A stretch of 64,000 nt of DNA, from assembly GCF_000622145.1 (NCBI RefSeq), contig NZ_JHWH01000018.1, forward strand, positions 1 through 64,000, in the 5' to 3' direction. A program made the translations under genes and the position numbers. Shown here piece after piece: positions 29,711 through 39,400 of this stretch. The notes below the pieces were generated by a model. It was not told where the DNA came from, made no database searches, and saw only the letters and a list, made by a program, of their open reading frames with translations. The DNA is from Paracoccus yeei ATCC BAA-599. Lineage in GTDB: Bacteria; Pseudomonadota; Alphaproteobacteria; Rhodobacterales; Rhodobacteraceae. Every line of letters begins with the position of its first letter. Within the stretch, counting starts at the first letter, position 1.

Positions 29711-30309
29711 CACTGGGTGCCGTCGATCAGCGCGATCAGGGCGTCGAACCTGGAAATATAGGCCAGCCGCGTTTCGACCGGCGGCCGCAGCCGGATTTCC
29801 AGTTCCTGCATCCAGTCGGGCGCGGTGACCGGAAACAGCCGGTCGGCCTCGGCCTGGGTGAAGCCCGCGATCTGCAGCGCCTCAAGCCGGGCAGAAATGC
29901 GATCCGCGCGCTTGATCGCCGCCTTGACCGGCTTTGGCAACTGGGCAGGCAAGCCGAAACGCAAATGGATGGCGGCCGCAAGTCTTGCGTCCATTTGTCC
30001 ATATTCCCGCCCCAGCGCCGATTTGACCGGAGAGATCATGTCCCCGATCACATATTCAGGAGCATCGTGCAGCAATGCCGCCAGCCGCCAGCGCGGATCG
30101 CAATCGGGATTGGCGCGGGCGTGGATTTCCTCGACCAACAGGGAATGCTCGGCCACGCTATAGGCCCATTCCCCACGGGTTTGCCCATTCCAGCGCGCGA
30201 CAAAAGACAGCCCGTGGGCAATATCCGTGATCTCGATATCGACCGGCGTCGGATCCAGAAGATCCAGCCGCCGGCCCGAAAGCATGCGCTGCCATGCCCG
30301 TTTCGCCAT
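29710..30309 (-). CDS. HD-domain phosphohydrolase (YfbR-like)
   Basis: A 199-residue HD hydrolase. The metal-binding residues are visible as H in SVAEHSLLVEEI, HD in ALLHDAPEYVIGD and a later D in AIKRADRISARLEALQ, in the order seen in YfbR/YedJ-like nucleotidases that dephosphorylate nucleoside 5'-monophosphates. The start MAKRAWQRML at 30309 is preferred; ribosome-binding sequence is weak and an ATG at 30285 is possible. It lies downstream of secB, separated from it by a terminator. Confidence 0.75.
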   Translation of the reverse strand: MAKRAWQRMLSGRRLDLLDPTPVDIEITDIAHGLSFVARWNGQTRGEWAYSVAEHSLLVEEIHARANPDCDPRWRLAALLHDAPEYVIGDMISPVKSALGREYGQMDARLAAAIHLRFGLPAQLPKPVKAAIKRADRISARLEALQIAGFTQAEADRLFPVTAPDWMQELEIRLRPPVETRLAYISRFDALIALIDGTQ

Positions 30310-30327
30310 CGAAAAAGCCCCGCAATG

Positions 30328-30361
30328 AAAAATGCCCGCGGCCGGACCAGCTGCGGGCATT
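30328..30361 (-). terminator. Rho-independent terminator of secB
   Basis: Stem AATGCCCGC (30331-30339) with its complement (30353-30361), followed on the minus strand by TTTTT. It lies 17 nt after the secB stop. Confidence 0.85.
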
Positions 30362-30377
30362 CACGCAATATGCCCGT

Positions 30378-30890
30378 TTACGACAGCGGCTGGTCGGCAG
30401 GCCGTTCGGCCGACATGCGGCGCGCGATTTCCTGGCGATACAGGGCCACGAAATCCACCGGGTCCATGTTGAAGGGCGGGAAACCGCCATCGCGGGTCAT
30501 GTCCGAAATGATGCGCCGCACATAGGGAAACATCATGCGCGGGCATTCGATCATCAGAAAGGGATGCAGCTGGTCCTCGGGTACGCCCTCGACGTGAAAG
30601 ATCCCGCCATAATCCAGTTCGCACAGAAAGATCGGCGCCTTGTCCCGCGCATTGGTGGACTGGACCCGGAACTTGCTGATGACTTCGTACTGGTGCTCGA
30701 CCTGGCGCTTGCGGGCATCCAGGCTGACCTGCACGCTGATTTCGGGCTGAACCTCGCCCGCGGGCATGCCGCGCTGCGCCACCGCGTTTTCAAAGGACAG
30801 GTCGCGGATATATTGCGTCAGGATCTGCAGCCGGACGCCGGGCTGGCTGCCGTTCTGGGCCAGGTCGGGGGTGGTGGTTTGCTCGCTCAT
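30378..30890 (-). CDS. secB: SecB protein-export chaperone
   Basis: Tetrameric cytosolic chaperone that keeps preproteins unfolded and hands them to SecA. The 170-residue length is normal. Conserved parts are ILTQYIRDLSFENA, EVIHQYEV-like VEHQYEVISKF, FLCELDYGGIF, ECPRMMFPYVRRIISD and GGFPPFNMDPVDF. The ATG has GGGAGATCCTG before it. It lies 49 nt downstream of fxsA on the same strand. Confidence 0.96.
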   Translation of the reverse strand: MSEQTTTPDLAQNGSQPGVRLQILTQYIRDLSFENAVAQRGMPAGEVQPEISVQVSLDARKRQVEHQYEVISKFRVQSTNARDKAPIFLCELDYGGIFHVEGVPEDQLHPFLMIECPRMMFPYVRRIISDMTRDGGFPPFNMDPVDFVALYRQEIARRMSAERPADQPLS

Positions 30891-30939
30891 CAGGATCTCC
30901 CAGGGATTTCGCGATTACTAGCACCCCGCCGGGCCGCGC

Positions 30940-31497
30940 TCAATGCCGGGTCCAGCCCGAGCCGCCGGACCGCGACGGCGGGTTCGAGCCGTCCGTCAGC
31001 CCCTCGCGCACCGGGGCGGGCGGGTCGTCCTGCACCGAATATTCCGCGTCGATCACGCCGTCGTCGCGCCAGCCGCGCGCGGGATGGCCGGGAGGCACCT
31101 CGCCCATGAAATCCGTCTCGGCGGTGCGCTGGCGATAGACGACGCCGCTGACGCCGACGCGCCGACCCATCCGGCGCAGCACCAGGGACCGCACCCCCGG
31201 GATCAGCAGCAGCAGGCCCACCCCGCTGGTGAACAGGCCCGGCACGATCATCAAAAGCCCCGCCAGCATGACCAGCGCGCCATGCGCCATGGGCGCGGTG
31301 GGGTCGCGGAACTCCTGCATCGCGCGCTGCACGTCGCGGGCGGCGGTGGCGCCGCGCCGGCGCAGCACGGCCACGCCCAGGACCGACGACAGGATCACCA
31401 GCCCCAGCGTGGGCAGCAGCCCGATGGCGCCCCCGACCTGGATGAACAGCGCGATCTCGACAATCGGCAGGATGACGAACGGCAGCAACGGCCACAT
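30940..31497 (-). CDS. fxsA: FxsA family membrane protein
   Basis: A 185-residue inner-membrane protein with three or four hydrophobic helices (residues 5-45 and 72-100) and a hydrophilic, Asp- and Pro-rich C-terminal tail. The start LLPFVILPIVEIALFIQVG and the VLGVAVLRRRG segment are typical of FxsA, which in Escherichia coli relieves F-plasmid exclusion of phage T7; its cellular role is not known. The ATG at 31497 has AAGGAAAAG before it. It diverges from timA, as in related genomes. Confidence 0.85.
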   Translation of the reverse strand: MWPLLPFVILPIVEIALFIQVGGAIGLLPTLGLVILSSVLGVAVLRRRGATAARDVQRAMQEFRDPTAPMAHGALVMLAGLLMIVPGLFTSGVGLLLLIPGVRSLVLRRMGRRVGVSGVVYRQRTAETDFMGEVPPGHPARGWRDDGVIDAEYSVQDDPPAPVREGLTDGSNPPSRSGGSGWTRH

Positions 31498-31604
31498 GGG
31501 CTTTTCCTTCACTTCTTTTCCAGGTCGGGTGCAAAACTGGACTTGGCTCGCCCTGCACCCTACATAGGGATGCGACACCCCATAAGAAAGCTCAACACGG
31601 TCCG

Positions 31605-32261
31605 ATGTCGAACCCCATGCTCCAGATCCTTGTCCTTGCCGCGATCGCCATCTTCCTGATCCTGCGGCTGCGCGGTGTGCTGGGGACCCGCGACGGGTTC
31701 GAGCCGACCCAGACCCCCGAGGAGACGGTGGCGCCGCGCCGCTTCGACGTGATCGAGGGAATGGCCGAGACGCCCGACACCGACATCGCCGATCATGCCG
31801 AGCCGGGCAGCGCCACGGCCCGCGCCCTGGCCGCGATGAAAGAGGTCGAACCGGGCTTTGCCGTCGGCCCCTTCCTGAGCGGCGCGAAATCCGCCTACGA
31901 GATGATCCTGCTGGCGTTCGAACGGGGCGATCTGTCCGAGGTGCGCGGCTTTCTGGCCCCGGCCGTGGCCGAGGCCTTCGACGGGGTCATCGCCGACCGC
32001 AAGGCACGCGGCCTGACGACCGAGGCGCAGTTCCTGGGCACCCGCGAAACGGCGCTGGCCGCGGCCGAATTCAACCCGCAGACGCGCCTGGCCGAACTGT
32101 CCGTCCGCTTCGTGGGCGAAATGATCGTGGCCACCCGCGACGAGCAGGGCAATGTCGTGGATGGAGACCCGCGCTCGGCCCGCAAGCAGCGCGACGTCTG
32201 GACCTTTGCCCGCCAGATGGGGTCAAGCGACCCGAACTGGCAACTGGTCGCCACCGCCTGA
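31605..32261 (+). CDS. TimA (Tim44/TimA family) membrane-anchored protein
   Basis: A 218-residue protein with one N-terminal transmembrane helix (LQILVLAAIAIFLILRL), an acidic linker and a C-terminal Tim44-like domain (YEMILLAFERGDLSEVRGFLAPAV, VVDGDPRSARKQRDVWTFARQM). TimA is the alphaproteobacterial relative of mitochondrial Tim44; its bacterial role is uncertain. It diverges from fxsA-secB, a conserved link with protein export genes. The smr gene starts 4 nt after its stop. Confidence 0.88.
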   Translation: MSNPMLQILVLAAIAIFLILRLRGVLGTRDGFEPTQTPEETVAPRRFDVIEGMAETPDTDIADHAEPGSATARALAAMKEVEPGFAVGPFLSGAKSAYEMILLAFERGDLSEVRGFLAPAVAEAFDGVIADRKARGLTTEAQFLGTRETALAAAEFNPQTRLAELSVRFVGEMIVATRDEQGNVVDGDPRSARKQRDVWTFARQMGSSDPNWQLVATA

Positions 32262-32264
32262 GCC

Positions 32265-32858
32265 ATGGCACGGCGGCGGGGCCTGACGGCCGACGAAAGG
32301 GCCCTCTGGTCCCGCATCGCCGCGACGGCGGTGCCCATGCATCCGTCCAAGCCGCCCGAACCGGTCGCTTTGCCAAAGCCCTCCCTGCCCGTCACGCCCG
32401 AGCCCGCCCGACCGGCCCCCCTGCCGGATTTCCGCATCGGGGCCAAGCCGCTGAAGGGCGCCGCGACCCGCATCGACCTTTCCCCCCATCCCGGCCGCGC
32501 CCTGCATGACCAGCCCCTGCGGATGGATCACAAGACCCATCGCCGCATGGCCCAGGGCAAGCTTGCGCCGGAGGCGCGGATCGACCTGCATGGCATGACG
32601 CTGAACGTGGCGCAGCCCGCGCTGACCCGCTTCATCCTGAACGCCCGGACCAGCGGGCTGCGCCTGGTCCTGGTCATCACCGGCAAGGGGCGCCAAGGGG
32701 GGGCCGACGCGCCTCTGCCCGTCCGCCCGGGGGCCTTGCGCCACAATGTCCCCCATTGGCTGCATATGCCCCCCCTGGACCAGCTTGTGCTGCAGGTCAA
32801 GCCGGCCCATCGCCGCCACGGCGGCGAGGGCGCCTATTACGTCTATCTGCGGCGATAG
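32265..32858 (+). CDS. Smr-domain protein
   Basis: A 197-residue protein with a Pro- and Lys-rich N-terminal third and a C-terminal Smr domain: the IDLHGMTLNVAQ motif (residues about 105-116) and VLVITGKGRQGG, the nuclease-associated GxGxG-type motif. Smr domains nick branched DNA or cleave RNA; in bacteria stand-alone forms (SmrA/SmrB) include a ribosome-rescue endonuclease. The specific role here is unknown. It is coupled to timA (gap of 3 nt). Confidence 0.85.
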   Translation: MARRRGLTADERALWSRIAATAVPMHPSKPPEPVALPKPSLPVTPEPARPAPLPDFRIGAKPLKGAATRIDLSPHPGRALHDQPLRMDHKTHRRMAQGKLAPEARIDLHGMTLNVAQPALTRFILNARTSGLRLVLVITGKGRQGGADAPLPVRPGALRHNVPHWLHMPPLDQLVLQVKPAHRRHGGEGAYYVYLRR

Positions 32859-32885
32859 GGAACGGCAGCCCGCAGGGCCGCCCGC

Positions 32886-33071
32886 TCAGACGCCCGAGCC
32901 GTAGTTCGCCTTGGGTCCCGCCAGCCACCAGATGATCAGCCCCACCACCGGCAGGATCGCGACCAGCAGGATCCAGATGATCTTGGTCGATGTCGCTGCA
33001 TTGGTGTTGATGATCGAGGCGATGGCCCAAACATCCAGCGCAAAGATGATGATCCCGAAGATATATCCCAT
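32886..33071 (-). CDS. Small two-helix membrane protein (PLDc_N family)
   Basis: A 61-residue protein made of two hydrophobic helices (residues 3-22 and 30-51) with the conserved IIWILLVAILPVVGLIIWWLAGP stretch split over the second helix. It matches the short PLDc_N-type proteins that resemble the membrane anchor of cardiolipin synthases. Function unknown. It lies between the 3' end of smr and the 3' end of hslU. Confidence 0.75.
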   Translation of the reverse strand: MGYIFGIIIFALDVWAIASIINTNAATSTKIIWILLVAILPVVGLIIWWLAGPKANYGSGV

Positions 33072-33124
33072 GACGGTCCTTTCCGGCTACCGGGCCTCAA
33101 CGATGCCCAAGCAGCCAGGTTCCG

Positions 33125-34429
33125 TCAAAGCACATAGCGCGACAGGTCGGTCGACCGCGACAGATCGCCCAGATGGCGTTCGACGAAGGCATCGTCCACC
33201 GTCACCACCTCGCCCGAGCGGTCGGGCGCGCTGAACGAAAGCTCCTCGAAGACCCGCTCGATCACGGTGTAAAGCCGCCGCGCGCCGATGTTCTCGACCG
33301 AGCCGTTCACTTCGGCCGCGATCCGCGCCAGCGCCCGGATGCCGGTCTCGGTAAAGCTGACGGTAACGCCCTCGGTCGCCATCAGCGCGGTGTATTGCCG
33401 CGTCAGGGCATTGTCCGTCTCGGTCAGGATGCGGATGAAATCCTCCTCGGTCAGCGCGCGCAGCTCGACCCGGATGGGCAGCCGGCCCTGCAGCTCCGGC
33501 AGCAGGTCGCTGGGCTTGGCGATATGAAAGGCGCCGCTGGCGATGAACAGGATGTGGTCGGTCTTGACCGGGCCGTATTTGGTGCTGACCGTCGTGCCCT
33601 CGATCAGCGGCAGCAGGTCGCGCTGCACCCCCTCGCGCGACACGTCGCCGCCGCGCGCATCGGTCCGCGCCGCGACCTTGTCGATCTCGTCGATGAAGAC
33701 GATGCCGTTTTCCTGCACGCTCTCCAGCGCGGCGGCCTTGACCGCCTCGTCGTCCAGAAGCTTGTCGGCCTCCTCGGCGATCAGCAGGTCGTAGCTCTCG
33801 GCCACCGTGACCTTGCGCCGCACCCGGCGGCCGCCAAAGGCCTTCATCAGCCCGGACAGGTCCATCATGCCGCCGATGGCGCCCGGCTGACCCGGCACCT
33901 CCATCATGCCCAGCGGGTTCGAGTTGTCCTGCAACTCAAGCTCGATCACGGTGTCGTCCAACTCGCCGCGCTTCAGCTTGTCGCGGAACATCTGCCGGGT
34001 CTGCTCGCGCGCGCCCTCGCCGGCCAGGGCAGCGACGACGCGCTCCTCGGCCTGCTTGTGGGCGCGCGCCTTGACCTCCTCGCGCATCCGCTCGCGGGTC
34101 TCGATGATGGCAGCGTCGGCCAGGTCGCGGATGATCTGTTCGACATCGCGGCCGACATAGCCCACCTCGGTGAACTTCGTCGCCTCGACCTTCAGGAAGG
34201 GCGCGCGGGCCAGCTTGGCCAGGCGGCGGCTGATCTCGGTCTTGCCCACGCCGGTCGGGCCGATCATCAGGATGTTCTTGGGATAGACCTCGTCCCTCAG
34301 GTCGTCGCCCAGCTGGCGGCGCCGCCAGCGGTTGCGCAGGGCCACGGCCACGGCGCGCTTGGCGTCCTTCTGGCCGATGATGAACCGGTCCAGTTCGGAC
34401 ACGATCTCGCGCGGGGTCAGGTCACTCAT
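33125..34429 (-). CDS. hslU: HslU, ATPase of the HslVU protease
   Basis: AAA+ unfoldase that feeds substrates to HslV. The 434-residue length is usual. It has Walker [12 protein letters not shown] (about residue 56), the HslU-specific I domain (110-240), Walker [11 protein letters not shown], the sensor VEN region and the C-terminal docking end SRYVL. It lies 87 nt downstream of hslV, with a double-hairpin repeat in the gap. Confidence 0.97.
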   Translation of the reverse strand: MSDLTPREIVSELDRFIIGQKDAKRAVAVALRNRWRRRQLGDDLRDEVYPKNILMIGPTGVGKTEISRRLAKLARAPFLKVEATKFTEVGYVGRDVEQIIRDLADAAIIETRERMREEVKARAHKQAEERVVAALAGEGAREQTRQMFRDKLKRGELDDTVIELELQDNSNPLGMMEVPGQPGAIGGMMDLSGLMKAFGGRRVRRKVTVAESYDLLIAEEADKLLDDEAVKAAALESVQENGIVFIDEIDKVAARTDARGGDVSREGVQRDLLPLIEGTTVSTKYGPVKTDHILFIASGAFHIAKPSDLLPELQGRLPIRVELRALTEEDFIRILTETDNALTRQYTALMATEGVTVSFTETGIRALARIAAEVNGSVENIGARRLYTVIERVFEELSFSAPDRSGEVVTVDDAFVERHLGDLSRSTDLSRYVL

Positions 34430-34460
34430 CTCAAACCTCTCTCATGCCGGGAAACGCCGT

Positions 34461-34516
34461 CTTTCACTGTTTCCCAAATACCCTGGGGGAGTCCGCAGGA
34501 CGGGGGCGAAGCCCCC
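34461..34516 (-). repeat. REP-like double-hairpin element between hslV and hslU (copy B)
   Basis: Read on the minus strand: GGGGGC-TTC-GCCCCC (34502-34516), GTCC-TGC-GGAC (34491-34501), CTCCCCCAGGGTATTTGGGAA and a CAGTGAAAG tail. It begins immediately after the hslV stop codon. It matches copy A in the flavoprotein gene in architecture and about 85% of bases. In an operon it could protect the upstream mRNA end or attenuate hslU. Confidence 0.85.
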
Positions 34517-35071
34517 TCAGCCCAGGACCTCGACCGTCAGGTTGCCGTTGGTATAGACGCAGATGTCGGCCGCGATCGCCATGGCCTTGCGGGCCACGCC
34601 CTCGGCGTCCAGATCGCTTTCCATCAGCCCGCGGGCCGCGGCAAGCGCATAGTTCCCGCCCGAGCCGATGGCGGCGACGTCATGCTCGGGCTCCAGCACG
34701 TCGCCGGCGCCGGTGACGACGAAGATGTCCTTGCCGTCGGTGACGATCAGCATGGCCTCCAGGTTGCGCAGGTACTTGTCCATGCGCCAGTCCTTGGCCA
34801 GGTCCACGCAGGCCCGCGCCAGCTGTCCGGGGGCCGATTCCAGCTTCTTCTCCAGCCGCTCCAGCAGGGTGAAGGCGTCGGCGGTCGAGCCGGCAAAGCC
34901 CACCACCACATCGTGCCCGCCGGGCTTCAGCCGCCGCACCTTGCGCGCGGTGCCCTTCATCACCGTCTGGCCGACGCTGACCTGACCGTCGCCGGCGACG
35001 ACGACGCGGCCGGCCCGCCGCACCGCCAGGATGGTGGTGCCGTGCCAGCCGGGAAATCTTTCATCGGACAT
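34517..35071 (-). CDS. hslV: HslV, threonine peptidase of the HslVU protease
   Basis: Proteasome-like peptidase, a double hexamer capped by HslU. The 184-residue precursor has an 11-residue propeptide (ending in WHG) before the catalytic TT at residues 12-13 (TTILAVRR). [22 protein letters not shown] and the [15 protein letters not shown] segment are conserved. It has a heat-shock-type promoter and starts the hslVU operon. Confidence 0.96.
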   Translation of the reverse strand: MSDERFPGWHGTTILAVRRAGRVVVAGDGQVSVGQTVMKGTARKVRRLKPGGHDVVVGFAGSTADAFTLLERLEKKLESAPGQLARACVDLAKDWRMDKYLRNLEAMLIVTDGKDIFVVTGAGDVLEPEHDVAAIGSGGNYALAAARGLMESDLDAEGVARKAMAIAADICVYTNGNLTVEVLG

Positions 35072-35095
35072 GGGATTCTCCGCTTTCGTCTCGGG

Positions 35096-35127
35096 CTCAG
35101 ATAGGACCGGGGGGGATCTTTCGCAAC
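35096..35127 (-). promoter_or_regulatory. RpoH-type promoter of hslVU
   Basis: On the minus strand GTTG (35124-35127), 18-nt spacer, CCTATCTGAG (35096-35105), which fits the alphaproteobacterial RpoH -10 pattern CYTATNTNNG completely; the -35 differs from CTTG at one base. The spacing equals that of the clpB promoter. Confidence 0.6.
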
Positions 35128-35153
35128 CCGCCCTGCCGGGCTAGCCTGTGCGC

Positions 35154-36044
35154 ATGATCCTGCGCGTCTATCTGGAACCCCCGATGCTGCGGACCGCCCG
35201 CGCCGGCACGTTCAACTTTCTGAACGTGCTGAAAACGGCGGTCGAGGATGCGGGCTGGACCCTCGAATGGCACGAAACCGGACCCGAGGCCCGGCGGCGC
35301 GCCCCGGACCGCGACGGCTACGCGCTGTTTCACGCCGAGGCACCGACCCATGACCGCGCCCTGACCTTCCGCCGGGCTTATCACTACCCCTTCTGGCAGA
35401 TCGAGCCGGTCCAGCAGCGCTGGCGTTTCGCCGTGGCGTGCGCGGATTTCGACCCCAAGGACATCGCCCCCGATCCCGCCCGCGCCTTCGCGGACCGGCT
35501 GCGCAACCGCGTCCTGCCCGGACCGCCCCCGCGGCGGGATGGTCCGGTGCTGATCCCGCTTCAGGGCCGGATCCGGCGCCATCGCAGCTTTCAGACCATA
35601 AGCCCCGTCGACATGGTGGAAACCGTCGCCGCCACCGGCCATCCCTGCGTCGCCACCCTGCACCCGAACGAAGCCTATGATCCGGCCGATCACGCGGCCC
35701 TGGCCGGGCTCGCGGACCGCCACTCGAACCTGCGGATCGGCGGGCCCACGGCGGCGATCCTGCGCGACTGCGCCTTTGTCGCGACGGAAAACAGCGCGGT
35801 GGCATTCGACGGCTATCTGCTGGGCAAGCCTGCGGTGCTGTTCGCGCAGATCGACTTTCACCACATCGGCCTGAACGTGGCCGAGCTGGGCGCGCGCGAG
35901 GCACTGAACGCGGCCGAAACCCATCGCCCTGATTTCGACCGCTACCTGTTCTGGTTCCTGCAGCAGGGGGCGATCAATGCGACCCTGCCCGATGCGGGCG
36001 CCCGGATCCTGGCCGCGATGCGCCGGGGCGGCTGGCCGATCTGA
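35154..36044 (+). CDS. Hypothetical protein resembling KpsS/KpsC-type capsule glycosyltransferases
   Basis: A 296-residue protein without signal peptide or membrane helices. Its C-terminal half has THPNE-like LHPNEAYDP and the block AFVATENSAVAFDGYLLGKPAVLF, which resembles the region of KpsS/KpsC-type Kdo transferases that binds the nucleotide sugar. The N-terminal half is not recognised. No capsule export or Kdo genes are near; it lies divergent from hslVU and convergent with trxA. The start ATG at 35154 is chosen over a GTG two codons upstream. The function remains open. Confidence 0.6.
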   Translation: MILRVYLEPPMLRTARAGTFNFLNVLKTAVEDAGWTLEWHETGPEARRRAPDRDGYALFHAEAPTHDRALTFRRAYHYPFWQIEPVQQRWRFAVACADFDPKDIAPDPARAFADRLRNRVLPGPPPRRDGPVLIPLQGRIRRHRSFQTISPVDMVETVAATGHPCVATLHPNEAYDPADHAALAGLADRHSNLRIGGPTAAILRDCAFVATENSAVAFDGYLLGKPAVLFAQIDFHHIGLNVAELGAREALNAAETHRPDFDRYLFWFLQQGAINATLPDAGARILAAMRRGGWPI

Positions 36045-36079
36045 CCGCCGCCCGCGCCGTCCCTTCAGACGCCATCCGT

Positions 36080-36403
36080 TCAGATGGAATTGTCGATCCA
36101 GGCCTTCAGCGCGGCCTTGGGCGCGGCGCCGATCTTGTTCGAGACCACCTCGCCGTCCTTGAACAGGAACAGCGCAGGAATGCCGCGCACGCCAAGCGCC
36201 GCCGGGCTTTCGGGGTTCTCGTCCACGTTCACCTTGACGATCTTGACCTTGCCTTCGTATTCGGCGGCCAGTTCCTCAAGCGCCGGGCCGATCTGGCGGC
36301 AGGGGCCACACCACTCGGCCCAGAAATCGACCACGACCGGGGTCGCGGACTGACGCACTTCGGTGTCGAAATCGGCGTCGGAAACGGCTTGGGTATTGGC
36401 CAT
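36080..36403 (-). CDS. trxA: Thioredoxin
   Basis: A 107-residue classical thioredoxin with the active site WCGPC (residues 31-35 region, [15 protein letters not shown]), the cis-Pro loop [11 protein letters not shown] and normal length. It donates electrons to reductases such as ribonucleotide reductase and, relevant here, methionine sulfoxide reductases. It lies 50 nt downstream of addA on the same strand, a common alphaproteobacterial order. Confidence 0.96.
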   Translation of the reverse strand: MANTQAVSDADFDTEVRQSATPVVVDFWAEWCGPCRQIGPALEELAAEYEGKVKIVKVNVDENPESPAALGVRGIPALFLFKDGEVVSNKIGAAPKAALKAWIDNSI

Positions 36404-36453
36404 CGGGATCTCCTGCGATGCGCCGGCGATGCCGGCAGGACTGTCAGGAAGAG

Positions 36454-39400
36454 CTAGGCACCCAAGGGGACCGGGTCAAGGCCCGCCGCCACCGCCCCCG
36501 CCATCGCACGGTCCAGCACGGCATCGGGCAGCGCCATCAGGCTGCGTGTCGCCGTCCACAGCACGGCGGTCTCGACCCGCAGCCCGGGCCAGAGCTGCGC
36601 CAGCGCCGCGCGATAGGCCGCCATCTGCCGCAGGATGCCCAAAGGCACCGCCTCGGGCGTGGCGGGCACGTCGCGGTTCGACTTGTAATCCACCGCCAGG
36701 ACCCGGTTCTCTGTGATCACAAGCCGGTCGATCTTGCCGTGCAGCATCCCGATGCCGGGCAGCGGGGCGGCCAGCGCCAGTTCCTGAAACACCTCGGCCC
36801 CCTCGGGCAGGGCAAAGACCTGGGCCAGGTCGGGCGCCGCGATCACGGCGCGGGCCTCGTCCAGCAGGGCGGCCAGTTCGGGGGGGCCCGGCAAGCCCCC
36901 CTCGGCGTCGGCCAGCACGTCGCGGGCGATGGCGGCCCAGTCGGCGGGGTCGCGGCCCGGCAGGTGCTCCAGCAGCAGGTGCAGCCGCGTGCCCTGCAGC
37001 ATCGCGGCCTCGGCATCGCCGGGGCCCCCGGCCAGCACCTTGGCGCCGCCAAGCGCGGTTGCCGCGATGGGGCGGCGCTTGGCCGGCATGGGCGGCGGCG
37101 GCGCGGCCAGCCACAGGGGCATCGCCACCGGCGGCCTTTCGGCCCGCCAGGTATCGGGCGCCTCGGCCGGCCAGTCGCCAAAGCTCAGGCGACGGATCTC
37201 GCCGCCCCAGGGGGCCGGCATCCGCGTCTCCTCGAGCCCGCAGCGGCCGAAGCCCGCGGCGACCATGCCGTGCCAGCTTTCCGCGTCCGCCTCGCCTGCC
37301 GCGGCGACGATCAGCCAGCTTTCCGCGCGGGTCAGCCCGACATACAGCAGGCGCTTGCGTTCCTCGAGTTGGCGGCGGGTCTGCTCGGCCGCCCAGGCCT
37401 CGACCGCTTCGGGCCGTTCGCCCTTGCGGCCGCGCCACAGCGCCAGCCCGTCCGGCGCGGACAGCACAGGCGCCTCGCGCGGGGGGCGGCGGCTGGCGGT
37501 GTCGGGCATGATGACGATGGGGCTTTCCAGGCCCTTCGAGCCATGCACCGTCATCACCCGGATCAGCCCCTCGCCCTCGCCGGCGCTGCCGGGCTGGCGG
37601 CGCACCTCGACATCGTCGCCCGAAAGCCAGACCAGGAAGCCGGTCAGCGAGGGCGTCTCGCTGGATTCGTAGCGCAGCGCCTGGGACAGCAGCTCGTCGA
37701 TGCCGTCCTGCGCCTCGGGACCCAGGCGCGCCAGCAGCGCCTCGCGCCCGCCGTGGCGGATCAGCAGGCGCTGGATCAGGTCATAGGGCCGCATGAAGCC
37801 GGTCTGGCCCATCAGGTCCGACAGCACCTCGACCGCGTGGCGATGCGCGGATTCCCGCAGCCGCCGCCACAGGTATTCGCCGCGTTTGCGCCCCGCCGCC
37901 AAGCGGTACAGCGCCTCCTCGGTCAGCCCGAACAGGGGCGAGCGCAGGGCGGCGGCCAGCGACAGGTCGTCCTCGGGCGTGGCCAGGACCGACAGCACGG
38001 CGCTGATGTCCTTGACGGCCATCTCTCCGGCCAGCTTCAGCCGGTCGGCGCCGGCCACGGGCAGGTTCGCCGACTTCAGCGCCGCGATGATTTCGGCAAA
38101 CAGGTCCGAGCGGCGCTGCACCAGGATCAGCACGTCGCCGGCCCGGACCCGGCGCACCGCGCCCGACTTGGCGTCAAAGATCGGCTGGCCCAGCATGGCG
38201 CGGATCGCCTCGGCGACGGCGCGGGCCAGCTGCGTGGTTTCCGAATTCTCGGCCGGCTGGTCCACGGGGCTGGTCCAGTCGCCGGGCTCGGGCCGGTCAG
38301 GCCGGGGGACCGCCGGCCACAGGTCGACCCGGCCCGGCATGTCGCCGCGAAAGGCCAGGTGGCGCGGCGGATCGCCCAGGCCCTGCGCGGCATCGCCGGC
38401 AAAGACCTGGTCCACCAGCGACAGGATCGCGGTCGAGGACCGGAACGAATGGCGCAGTTCCAGCACCTGCATCGGGTTCTGCACCGCGTCAAAGGCGGCG
38501 GCGAAACCGGCGCGGCGGGCCTCGAACACGGCGATGTCGGCCCCCTGGAAGGAATAGATCGACTGCTTGGGATCGCCCACCACGAACAGGCTGCGCGCCA
38601 CATCCCGCGCGCCCTGCCCCGAGGTGAATTCGTCCGTCAGCCGCTCGATCACCTGCCATTGCGCGGGGCTGGTGTCCTGCGCCTCGTCGACCAGGATGTG
38701 GTCGATGCCGCCGTCCAGGCGGAACAGCACCCATTGCGCCATGCTGTCGTCCGACAAAAGCCGCGCCGTCCGTTCGATCAGGTCGTCGAAATCCAGCCAG
38801 CCCTGCACCGCCTTTTGCGCCCGGTATTGCGCCATGAAGGCATGGCCGAAGCCGTGCAGCGCCAGGCATTTCTGGGCATGGGCCAGGGCAATGCGGCGCG
38901 GCCGGGCCAGGGCCACGCGCTCCATCAGGATGGCAAGGTCGTCCATCAGATGCGCGCAGGGGCCGGTGCGCAGCCCCTTGGTCGGAAAGCCATCGTATTT
39001 CGGGGCGAAGGGCTCCTTGGCGGTGGCGCCGTAAAGCAGGACCGATTCCAGGATCGAAAGTTCCGCGGCGCCAGGGCGGGTCCAGCCGCCCTGCGCCAGC
39101 CGGGCCGCCGCCTTCTGGTCGTTGGCGCCGCTTTTCTGCAGATGCGGGATCAGCGCGGCGACGACCAGCGCGCCATCCCCGAAGCATTCCGCCAGCAGGC
39201 CCGCCATGTCGGCGCCGGGCTGCAACCCGCAGGACCGCCACAGCGCGTCCCGGTCGGCGGGGGCATCGAACCCCCGCAGCCCGGCCAGGAAGGCGTCGAG
39301 GTTTTCGCCCGAATGCAGCGCCAGCAGGTCCTGAAGCGCGGGATGGCCGTCGCGGGCCATTTCCTCGATGATCTCGGCGCGCAGCAGGGCGGCGCTGCGG

